A DNA stretch of 64,000 nucleotides from Ilex aquifolium. Lineage: Eukaryota; Streptophyta; Magnoliopsida; Aquifoliales; Aquifoliaceae. Where the stretch lies: positions 29,196,390 through 29,260,389 of the forward strand of contig OX637406.1 of NCBI GenBank assembly GCA_951799425.1. Reading direction: 5' to 3'. Both the position numbers and the translations under genes were made by a program. The stretch's first letter is position 1; every line of letters begins with the position of its first letter. The notes beneath the pieces are model-generated. The model ran no database searches and was not told the origin of the DNA. It saw only the letters and a program-made list of their open reading frames with translations. This document shows, piece after piece, positions 54,850 through 64,000 of this stretch.

Positions 54850-55537
54850 ACATCTGATCTGGCTCTTCTGGTAGAGCTAATTTCTACTCCAGTTTGAAAA
54901 ATTTCAAAGATGACCTTTATCTCCCTGGGCGGTTTCTGGTGCTCACGAGGCTCTGTAAGAGGAACTCTATCTTCTCTCTGATTTCTAGCCTCAAACCTCC
55001 CCAAATGGCCTTGCCATATCAAGTCTTCTATTTGATCCTTGAGGGTGATGCAATCCTCTATGTCATGGCCTTGGTCACAATTGAATTGGCAATACTTATC
55101 TCTTGCTCGCTTGCTAGGAGGCGTTCTGAGCTTTGCAAGCCATTTTAGTACATTATCGTCTTGTATCTGGAAAAGTACTTGTTTAATCGAGGCAACGAGA
55201 GGGCTATAACCTGGATAACTACCTGGCGAGAGTGAGGTCTTAACCTCTCTCTTGTAGGTACACGATCTATCTTCCCTTTTTTTGCAAGTGTTAGCATTGT
55301 CAAGCTTTTCCTGATCTTTTCATTTCTTTTTAGAAGTACGGTTCTCCACCTTTTTTCTGGAATTTAAGGCATCCTCCGCATTCATATGGTTTTGAGCTCT
55401 AGAGAGGAGCTCTGCCATACTTGTAGGTGGAGCTTTGAAAAGTGAGAACAGGAACCTGTAGGGCTAAAGTCCTCCCATAAAGCTAGTCAAAACTACCTTA
55501 TCATCAACATTGTTTATTTGTAAAGACTCTTCTGTGA
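54850..55537 (-). pseudogene. T1 gag C-terminal part
   Basis: The minus strand encodes FTEESLQINNVDDKVVLTSF near 55480-55537, then MAELLSRAQNHMNAEDAL near 55370-55430, and DQGHDIEDCITLKDQIEDLI near 55020-55080, a CCHC-like region before protease. The gag frame is interrupted at 55537 by the 2.9-kb solo LTR and continues at 58482. Confidence 0.85.
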
Positions 55538-55542
55538 ACCTT

Positions 55543-58476
55543 TGTCACACCATAATTTCCCCAAGCATGCAACATATGTTACTCCAAGCCGGGGAAGCAT
55601 TCAATAGTGTAAATATGATCTAGTATAACGTAGTAGACCAACCCACATAGATGAACTAAGCATTAAATGTTACATTTATTTTATTTACATCCTCTTCACA
55701 CATTTCCTAAACTGTATAAAACATCTGGTAGTTCAACTATTTACAGATCTTTCAGCTTTCACATATCTAAAAAGGGAGAAACAATGTAGGGTTAGTATCA
55801 ACAACTTAGTAGAGTAACTCAATGCCAAGAAAATGTGTCTAAAAATACATAGTTTAGTATAATTGGGCAAAAGAAAAATGAGCATTTGATACATATATAA
55901 GTAAAAATGCCATTTTATGTGAAATAGTATCATTTAAGCAAAGCTTAACGGTAAAAGAGAGTTCAGAAACATCCTATACAATGCTACATCGATGGGCAAT
56001 CATCCTAATAGACCACTCAGGGTCAATACGAACATACAATCCAACCTTTTGGGGGACTTGCACACGCTCCCTACTTAAAGTTCAATAGCTAAGTTCGAAG
56101 ACCAACTAGGTCACCCAAGAATTTACGAACTCAATGAGAAACACTCTACGACCTAAACCTAGAACATAAACCTTATGTCACTCAACCTGTGTACACTTAC
56201 ATTTCATTCAAAAGGATTTCGACATTTCATTCAATAGGAACCATATGGTCATTTTGAAGAGTTGTGCATAACCACACTCGAAACCCTAATTTGGGTTCGA
56301 ATCTCCAGCCAATGTTCAAACACCCAATCATGTAATTCAAAACATGCTAAACATTTACAAATAATGTAAGGAATAATTTTAAAACAAGTTTGAAAAACAT
56401 CACCTGATATGGAATTGAGAAACTCTACCAATCACAGTATTTCAGTCCGAAATTGGCAAAAATAAAATGATTTTATTTTTCAATGAAATTTCATACCATA
56501 CTCAATTTAACTATTTAAGATTGAAAATAAAATTTATTTGCAAAAAATTACCCAAAAATTGGGTTAAATTGGCCTCAGAGGGAAAAATAAAATTTTTACA
56601 CCTCATTTTGATCAGGGTATCGAATTGACCTAAGATTTTACGGGGACCACCATAAGTGTCTTAGGGTCACAACCACAAAAACCAAGGGTCCATTGGACCT
56701 CTCACGCGCCATCACACGCCAACTGGGCCACTAGACTCCCGCCCCCACCTTCTTCTTTGTCTTTAAACTCCAACCAAAAACCTAGGTCCCTACTACTCTT
56801 CAAACCACCCCACTTCACTGCCCAATATCTCACTACCCAGTGCACCATTCTCTATATTTTATGATTCTATGAACTCTCCTCACACCCCTCTGTGGGACCT
56901 CATAGGTGAGGTACCTTGAATCAAACCCAAACCTCATAAAATATTAAACCAAAGTTTGTGAAAAATATTTGTTTTCCACCATGGCCGGACCTGCAACTGG
57001 CGTTTTCACCCTTTAAACGGCCCTAGACCTCATTTTAAATGGTGGAAATGGAATCATTAGGTCCATTTTAGGCTAGTACAATACCCTTTTAACTCTTTAA
57101 CACACAATTTAGCAAATTAAGCTTTCAAAACCTTAAAACCCTAACCTCAAACCACCACTGACCACGACGGCCATCCAAACCACCACCAAACATCCCATTA
57201 AACTCCCAAAAACCAAACCCCAAGCTTGATTAAACTAAAGCCTTAACAATCAACAAACCCATTTCATACTCTTATAAAACCCAAAAATTTCAAAACACGC
57301 TTTCATGCATACACAGTAATCAAAACACAAATTAAATATCATATTGAGCTTCCTAGCATCCTAATTAGTCTAGTATGATACCTTTCCTTGCTCGACTTTA
57401 CCCCTACAAAATTCAAGTTTTGCAAAGTGGACCTCTTTCTCTCTAGCTTCTCTCTTCTATCCTCTATCATGTAGCTAGGAGACCTCCCAAAGAACCAGCA
57501 AGCTGCTTGAAAGTGTTGACCATGCAATGGCAATTATGTAATTTCACCCAAATCTGAAAATTAATTTTTAATATATATATATTATAATTACATAAATGTT
57601 AAAACAAGCCCTATAAAATTGTCGATTAAAATTTTAAGGATTAATTGCACTAGAGATCCCCAAAGTATGGGGTCTGTCTCATTTTGGTCCCTAATGTTTC
57701 AATTGCATCATTTTAGTCCCAGCAGTATTGAATATGTTTCTATATGGTCCTTCAAGCAGACAATGTCCAGATTTCTAATGATTTTTTATCATAAACTTGT
57801 CACGTAATAGTTAAATATGGATAAAAAATAATTTTGATAGCTCTTAAACAAAATTTGGGTAGCTCTTGACCAAAAAATGTGTAATATGGGTAGCTTTTGA
57901 CCAAAATTTGGATAACTCATGATCAAAACTGTGTAATTTAGGTAGGTATTTAACCAAAATTTGAGTATAAATTTGGTCAAGAGTTATCCAAATTATTTTT
58001 TTGTCCATATTTAAGTATCATGTGACAAGTTTATGATAAAAAATCATTAGCAATCTGGACACTGTCTGCTTGGGGTACCATATAAAAACATATTCAATAC
58101 TTCAGGGACCAAAATAATGCAATTGAAACATTGGAGACCAAAATGAGATAAACTTCATACTTTAGGGACCTCTAATGCAATTAACCCAAATTTTAAATTT
58201 CAAATTGACATTTAATTTCATCCTCGAACCTCATTCCCGCACCCCTAACTCTCAGGTACGCACCAATCCTACTTCGTCTGAATTTGTGTTCCGGTTCGCT
58301 CACTCTTCACCAGTCACACTCCTACCCCAAACTAACACCTTATTCATCCTCAGAACACCTACGCACACACTTTGGAAGTATCAATTCCTAGTCCGACTAT
58401 CCATACTCTGAACCCTAATCACTCTTCCACCCGTTCTTATCCTAATTTTCATTCATTGAAAAACTAGGTTGTTACA
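55543..58476. mobile_element. Solo Gypsy LTR, 2934 bp, TSD ACCTT, inside T1 gag
   Basis: The plus strand begins TGTCACACCATAATTTC and ends CTAGGTTGTTACA. Perfect ACCTT duplications lie at 55538-55542 and 58477-58481, and the gag frame is continuous across the join. No coding domain lies inside. It carries a Mutator-type MITE at 57638-58188. Its orientation is not certain. Confidence 0.88.
57638..58188. mobile_element. Mutator-type MITE, 551 bp, TSD AAATTTTAA, inside the solo LTR
   Basis: The left end GGATTAATTGCACTAGAG and the right end CTCTAATGCAATTAACCC are inverted repeats that extend about 170 bp inward (for example CTCATTTTGGTCC near 57678 against its complement near 58140). Perfect 9-bp duplications AAATTTTAA flank it (57629-57637 and 58189-58197). 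The centre has repeated GACCAAAATTTG words. Confidence 0.87.
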
Positions 58477-58481
58477 ACCTT

Positions 58482-59275
58482 GCCACAAACTACTGAAGTG
58501 ATTCTCCCTTCGTCTGTTTGGGATTCAAGATATAGGTGGTAGGCTTCCTATGCATTCTTCGTCCGATAAAATGAGAAAGAAAATACTTGCTAAGTTCCAC
58601 AAAAGACCCTACAGACCCTGGGGAGAGTGTATTGAACCAAAGGCAAGTTGTTCCCTTGGGTGTAGTAAGGAATGCTCTTCGACTGACTTGATTTAGGACA
58701 TTGTGTAGTAACATTAAAGATTTATAGATTTCGAAGTGATTCAAGGGATCCTTTTTTCCATCAAAGCTATCTATTGAAGGCAACTTGAATTTTGATGGTA
58801 GTGGATAGTGTGTGACATGATGCATGAATGGGGATTCTAAATGCTGGACCTGAGTTTCCACCATTTTCAGAGCTTTGGCTTCGACATTGTTAAAAACATC
58901 ACCAATTTGGTCATTGAATTCCTTGAATTTTCGGTCTAGAGATGCATTCTCTTCTGGTTAATGAAGAGTATCATTCTGATTGCGCTAATCTTTTCCAAAC
59001 CTTTTTGGTTTGCGTGGAGTCTTTTTTGAATAAGAAACTTGTTGTGGCTACTGATGTTGGCCAGCAAGGGCTTGAAGATTTGCTGAGTTTGTTGTGCCAA
59101 GCCTTCAACGGTTTGGTTCAGTCTAACATAGTTTCTCTCTAAATTGAGGACACTTTGGCCTGTAGGGGTTCCCTTTCACGGTTGTCTCCTTCGTTCCTCT
59201 TCTGTGAATTCTACTCTCTTAGGGGATCATCTCTGGTTACATCCATTGATCTGGTGATCACCATCCACCACCTTC
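58482..59275 (-). pseudogene. T1 gag N-terminal and central part
   Basis: The 58490-58864 frame includes HYPLPSKFKLPSIDSFDGKK, DPLNHFEIYKSLM, RRAFLTTPKGT and WFNTLSPGSVGSFVELSKYF, the core of the Tat/Gypsy retrotransposon gag family. Upstream, to about 59275, a Gln-rich segment (LAQQTQQIF) fits the gag N-terminus but holds stops. Confidence 0.87.
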
Positions 59276-59341
59276 TTTTACTAAATCTTAGAAAATGCAA
59301 AAAAATCAAGTCATTTTCCACAGATGGTGCGAAACTATTGG

Positions 59342-60090
59342 TGTAGAAATCAATCCTAACCTCTGGGTAAGCTGGTCTCTTTGATCTTCGTCACCCTTCC
59401 AAGTGATTTGAATAGGTTAGGAGAGTGTAGATTCAGCTTTCTAGGACTTCAAAAGAGGATTCTCCAAGCTCGAACACCTGAAATGGAAGTCTAAGACTGG
59501 AATGGGAACTCTGGGGGTCGACCCCCTAAGCTCCCTTTTATAGTGTTTCCTGGAAAGGATCTCAAGGTATTTACTAGACAAGTTCTTGCGTACCTTAGGT
59601 CTTTCTCTAAGCTCCTTTTTATAGTGTTTTAGATGAATAATGAGTGAGGAGTGGACTATGGGCTCCTCCGTTTGTTCTTGGAGGTTAAGTCTCTTTTCTT
59701 TTGAGGTGTTTAACCTCCCTTATATTTGTAGGACTCCCGTTTTGGTTGGAATTTGTCTCTTCAAGTGGCGGGAAGGACTCCTCCACATGGGGGAGTCTTT
59801 TTTAATCCTAGATAGGCTTGATAAAGGCAAGGACCCCTTTGAATTGAGGTATATCTGCCTTTTAACCATTTATCCTCTATAGGCATACTATTGACCTTAT
59901 CTTGGGGGCTATTTGATTTTCAAATTCTGCATAACGTGATCCATAAGATCTCTTTCACGTGCTTGCTAGGTAAGGGATGACTGATTATTAAGAGTAGGCT
60001 TGCTTCAAGCTTTCCCAGTACTGCTAGAAATTTGTTGTCCTGTTGAAACTTTCTCATCATAGTAATTAATTTTCTCCCACATCACATATC
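59342..60090 (-). mobile_element. Tat LTR: 5' LTR of T1 and probable 3' LTR of T2
   Basis: On the minus strand a TATA-like CACTATAAAAGGG lies near 59536-59548. The LTR appears to end near TTTCTACA (about 59342), directly before a TTTCGCACCATCTGTGG segment that resembles the PBS region of Tat elements (usual form TGGCGCCGTCTGTGG). The gag of T1 follows. On the other side begins the antisense-ORF region of a second Tat element, so one LTR appears to serve two elements. The outer limit near 60090 is approximate. Confidence 0.55.
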
Positions 60091-60359
60091 ATTTAATATA
60101 ATGCAAACATTTTACCCATGCAAATTCTTATTAAAATAGAAAATGAAGAAATTTTATTAAATAATAAAGTAAGTTTCACTACAAAAAGAAAGCTTTTAGT
60201 ATATAACTCTATCAACTTCTACATCTCTAAAAATCTTGATGGCAATCTGGAATGTCTTGGCTATGCTGTTCCTTTTCAATTTGTTTACTATAGATTTTTA
60301 TTTCTTTCTTGAAGATCTTTTTAAGGTATTTCAGTCTCTTCTTGAATCCCTGATCTATT
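60091..60359 (+). other. Upstream region of the antisense ORF
   Basis: AT-rich DNA between the shared Tat LTR and the first ATG of the antisense ORF. It would hold the polypurine tract of T2 (minus strand) and any promoter of the antisense gene, but neither could be placed firmly. Confidence 0.35.
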
Positions 60360-62494
60360 ATGCTCCTCGTAACTATTGTTGATTCTTGCTTGGACTTCTT
60401 CCGCTCTTTGAACCAGCCATCTCCTCCTTCATTCTACGCTCTTTATAACTGCCTATTCCCTGTGGCCTCTGAAAAAAATTTGTTTGATCTCATACTTCCT
60501 TTGGTTCAAGAAACAGATCTTGCCAATGAGGAAATTAAGTTCCCCGAAGAGGATCCCTCAGGGGAAGCCTTTGTTTCACTTGAATTATCTACAAAGGGGG
60601 TGCATAGTAGTATCACTAATAAAGATCTTGGAGCTTGCTATTATCATGAAGGCAAAGTCTATTTTTACGAAATCGCCTTGACTGTGGGACTCAGGTTCCC
60701 AATTCACCCTTACATATGCAATTTCTTGTCTTTCTTTAATATTGTCCCGACCCAACTTACTCCAAATAGTTGGAGACTTTTAATAGGTTTGGGTGTTCAT
60801 TGGGGCTTTGCCCATGGTGTGGGTGTGTTCCCTTTTGTGGGAGAGATTCTTCATTCCTTCAAGATAAAGGTCGGTGCTGGCCCAAGCTATGGGTGGTACT
60901 ACTTAACCAAGAGGCCTAATAGCACTGATATACTGATCATGATTCTCACTCCTCCAAAAGAGTGGAAGGACCGATTTTTCTTTGTTTCTAGTTTGGGCTA
61001 GGAGTTCAACCCTTATGAACCTTTTTATGATAAACACTATCAGAGTTCTTTCTTGCTGGGTGATGCCTCCTTCTTCTGGTAAGTCTACAATGCCTTCTTT
61101 GTTTTTGTTTTTCTTTTCATAGAAGGATAAGAAATTGATGGCCTATACCACTTGCAGTTGATAATGTGACCTTGCCATAGAAATTTATGTACAGAGTGAA
61201 GGTGGTCCAAAGCCACACGAATAAGGAATTAGGTCTTCTGGTGATCGACATGAATCTGTTTAAGTTCAAACTAGGGCCTGAACTGCAATATGCTATTATT
61301 ACTATAGCAATGCCCCTTAAGAGTAAGTAACCGACCTTTTTTGTTGAAACAAAAATATTTTTTTTTCTTTTGGTGATGGTCTCACTCTTTGATGTTTTCC
61401 CCCCTATTTAGGTATTTTGCCAATAATTGATAAGAAGGCCCTTTGTAACGTCGGGCTAAATAATCTTTGAAGGGTTTCACTAGCCCTTCTCTACCGATTA
61501 CTTAGAGGTTGACGTGTGGGGGCTCTCCTATTTTGAAAATTTCCCCTGATGTTTCAGCTTCTATAGAGGTGATACCGTTTGACGTGGAATCCTCCCCTGA
61601 CATCCCCTTTATCAAAAAGTGAAAGAAAATAGTAGAGGTGAAACTTCCTACTCATGAGTCCTCCGAGGGTATCCTTACTTTGGACCCTACTCCCCATATT
61701 GCTAAGGCCGATGCTACTTTGAAGAGAGTGTGAAATAGTCCGGAGCTCGCTATGAAGAAATTTTAGGACTTCATTTCTTGTCTTGAAGTTGAGGAGGTGA
61801 TGAAGCTAGGATAATTCAAGGTCTCCAACATGATGGCCCACAACATCTGCAAGGTAGCTTTTAAGCTTAACTACCTGATCTTCTATTTTACTTTTAGCGA
61901 GTCTGATACTTCTTTCTTTTTGTGTATATGCTAGATGGCTATACTAGCAACCGGGATAAGATGTTTAGCTTACATGGAGGAGAATCCTATAAAGGAGAAG
62001 TTGGAAATCGCTCTTAAAGAAATTCTGGTTACTAAGAAGGAGATTATCTCTCGTGATAAGGAGTTAGTGTCTGTTTGTGCTGATCTAGATGATATCAAGA
62101 ACTCCTTAGCGATCAATAAGGCCGCTAAGAGAGGGCTAGAGGAGGCTTTAATGCGATCTCAGGAAGAAGCCAACCAAGCTAAAGAGAGAGAGAGAGAGAG
62201 AGAAGAGTTTGGCTCACCAGCTATCCACCCTTTTGGAGAACTCCCAGAAGCTCATCAAGGATCTTGGGGTTGCTGTTGTGGCTACTTTCTAGCAAGTCAG
62301 CCAAGTTCATTAAGTTTAGAATGAGCTACTGGGATGCTGGCTTTGAAGAATTCGATGACCATGCCTTGATGTTATACCCTAATCTTGAATTTTCTACTAT
62401 CATATTGGATGATGATGACACTCCCCATAGACAAGTTGCAAGCGAAGAAGGGAGCTCTACCGGTGATCGGATGGAGATTAATGTAGTTATCTAG
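60360..62494 (+). pseudogene. Antisense ORF of Tat element T2 (Transposase_28-like)
   Basis: The first segment (60360-61001, 213 codons) contains YFYEIALTVGLRFPIHPYIC, NIVPTQLTPNSWRLLIGLGV, then GWYYLTKRP and KEWKDRFFFVSS. This matches the plant family Pfam calls putative gypsy-type transposon (Transposase_28). It reads on past one TAG to a GTAAGT donor at 61079. A second exon-like piece lies near 61145-61325. The last segment (61935-62494, two frameshifts, one at a GA repeat) is a coiled coil (EIALKEILVTKKEII-like) followed by FEEFDDHALMLYPNLEF and an acidic tail DDDDT. Such extra ORFs are known antisense to pol in Tat elements. Their role is unknown. This copy is broken. Confidence 0.75.
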
Positions 62495-63206
62495 GAATCT
62501 AATCTTTTTTTTTTTTTTGTTTCAGAACTCTTGTAAATATAACTCATTTTTGTATGAATGCAATCAGCATTTCCTTACTGGAGCTTTCCCATTTTTATTT
62601 TCGAAGTTACCTCTTTTTCTTTTTCTTTTTCTTTTTTTTTTTTATTATTTTTTTTGTTGTGGGCTTTAACAACCTTACTCTTGTTATTAGGGGCATTTTA
62701 GTTTTGCTTTGAAGGTTTAGCTTACCTCGTTTTCAACCTTAGCAGTGTTCCCCTTTATCTTTCAAGAGTATTTCATTGAGTTTTTTTTTTTTATAATATG
62801 AACTGTGTTTTTTGGTGGTTAGCCAAGTTGATCCCGAGTGAACCTAGGCGGGGCTAGGTCTTTCGCCAATGAAAGTAAGTTCCCAAGCTTTTGTTGCCCT
62901 TTAACAAGCTAGGCACCTTTTTATTTGGGTTACCCTTCTCTTTTCAACCTTATGATGAAGGTGCCTTACTTGGAGGCTTGGTTTCCCTAAATTGAGCTTA
63001 CTCAAGGTTACAAAATACTGTACATTGTGAAACTTTTTGAAGGAAATGATATTTTTTTGAACTTTTTCCTATATAAAAAAGATTACATTAAGTCATTAAC
63101 TAATGAAAAGGAGAAAAAACCTTTAAGAAGGCGGTGGACTACTCCCCTTATTAACGTGTGTTAGCTGCCTCCCAGCCAAGGTTCGAAGCTCATAAGCACT
63201 AGGTCT
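62495..63206. repeat. Post-pol spacer of T2
   Basis: T-rich sequence after the antisense ORF, then about 480 bp homologous to 48880-49480. In an intact element, pol on the minus strand would follow at higher coordinates. Here it is cut off by the LTR that starts at 63207. Confidence 0.6.
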
Positions 63207-64000
63207 TGATGAATAGCTAAAATTAATGATTAGTAGTTAAAATTAGCATATTACTATGCCTTTTTAAGACTAATTATACTTTGATGGAGTTTAAATGATG
63301 ACATTTCAGGACAAATATTGTACAAGGGTCTAAAGTCAATACATATCAAACTTTCATGCAACAACTGCATGTTCAGGAAGAAAATTGGAAAAGTTGTGAA
63401 ATAAGTCATGGACGTTCGAATGTCCTCTTGAATTATTGGAGGACCAGACTGCTGAGATGATGATACATGGCGTGTTGTAGCTAAGAAGGAAAAAATAGAG
63501 GTACTGGAGTACCACGTTCGAACGCCAATCCACGTTGGAATGTTGTCCTGAATTATTGAAGACCAGGCTGCTGAGTGTAAGGGCAATGGTAGATGGCGAG
63601 TGGAAGTTTCTCTCACAGAGGAACATAGGCCACTTTGAGTAGGAGGTTCAAACTCCATCTGGCGTTCGAATGTCCATCAAGCAAAGACAGGAGACAACGT
63701 TCGAATGCCAGACAACATTCGAACATTGTCCCCAGACAGGCTGCAAAATGGTTGCTTTTCTATCCGGACCTTGGGGCTTTCACTTGGACTTTCACTTGGA
63801 CTTTGAAGACCTTGTACTATTCCTTGACACTTCTTGTCCCCTCCTCCTTGCTTATAAATACTCCCATTGTGGGAGCTTCAAGGCAACACTTTAGAGCTAG
63901 AGCTAGTTGTAGAGTTAGACTTAGATTTACATTTACTGGCATAGAGGAAGATAGATCATCTTTTGGTTGAGATGGAAACCCTCCAAAAGTGACTAACTTT
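63207..64000 (+). mobile_element. 5' part of another LTR, running off the window
   Basis: It starts TGATGAATAGCTAAAATT at the point where homology to the T1 spacer ends. A TATA box TATAAATA is at 63853-63860 and a plausible transcript start follows, so it is in plus orientation. CGTTCGAA-type palindromes occur at 63413, 63515, 63663, 63698 and 63716. No protein was recognised in its open frames. Confidence 0.6.

Larger units (their letters stand above)
48880..60090 (-). mobile_element. Tat-lineage Gypsy element T1, minus strand
   Basis: Reading the minus strand from high to low coordinates gives a 5' LTR (about 60090-59342), a PBS region (about 59330), gag (59275-58482 and 55537 to about 54850), protease, RT, RNase H, integrase (to about 49490) and a post-pol spacer (to 48880). 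The protease-RT-RNase H-integrase order defines Gypsy. Gag and protease resemble Tat/Ogre-like families. Two solo LTRs sit inside it with perfect TSDs. Left of 48880 the 3' part is missing, replaced by repeat R. Stops are frequent and the element is dead. Confidence 0.82.

Noticed and set aside
60360-61001. Host gene encoding a plant-specific protein
   Set aside because: The motifs match the antisense ORF family of Tat retroelements, and the surrounding spacer is repeated next to the T1 integrase.
63254-63970. Overlapping frames of 90-134 codons as genes
   Set aside because: They lie in LTR U3/R sequence, overlap on both strands and show no family motif.

Overview
This is nuclear DNA of a flowering plant, most likely a woody eudicot. 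The evidence is spliced genes with GT/AG introns, AT-rich non-coding DNA, and a dense load of Copia, Gypsy (Ty3), LINE, SINE, TRIM, hAT and Mutator-type elements, many nested with intact target-site duplications (TSDs). No bacterial gene organisation is present.

Left part (1-7.5 kb): a truncated minus-strand ureidoglycine aminohydrolase gene (three 5' exons, 2575-3165), decayed Copia pieces (4083-5370), and a mitochondrial-derived patch (about 6950-7157) carrying the 3' end of a group II intron, with a clear domain V, joined to a piece of nad2.

Middle (7.57-37.5 kb): one plus-strand host gene, a P-loop ATPase of the SpoIIIAA/Ycf45/SPD1 family, is spread over five recognisable 3' exons (7573-7645, 7823-8107, 32349-32492, 33876-33926, 37407-37466). 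Its 5' exons were not found. Its second visible intron is about 24.2 kb. It holds a reverse-oriented LINE, an F-box/FBD pseudogene split by a 2.35-kb solo LTR (TSD CACTG) and by a 1.16-kb Mutator-like element, a decayed Copia, and a Copia element (A, 22418-32235, TSD TCATG) with a younger opposite-strand Copia (B, 27154-32034, TSD ATCAT) nested inside it. The later introns hold a hexamer-rich TIR element, a TRIM, a 97-bp SINE and a hAT MITE.

Right part (37.5-64 kb): nested retroelements. A Copia remnant (39403-45110) is split by a composite insertion that includes a Gypsy LTR with an 18-bp minisatellite. A Mutator-type MITE with long inverted repeats lies at 46116-46969. Most of 48880-63206 is Tat-lineage Gypsy DNA. 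A minus-strand element (integrase, RNase H, RT, protease, gag, PBS and 5' LTR) carries two clean solo-LTR insertions (50535-52395 and 55543-58476). It is followed by the 3' part of a second Tat element with a plus-strand antisense ORF (Transposase_28-like, 60360-62494). The two seem to share one LTR. A new LTR starts at 63207 and runs off the window.

The least explained pattern is that several different LTRs each carry their own short palindromic word in dispersed copies (CCGCTCGAGCGG, GTACCGGTAC or CGTTCGAACG types). All similarities were read by eye from sequence and memory of the families. No alignment or database search was run.
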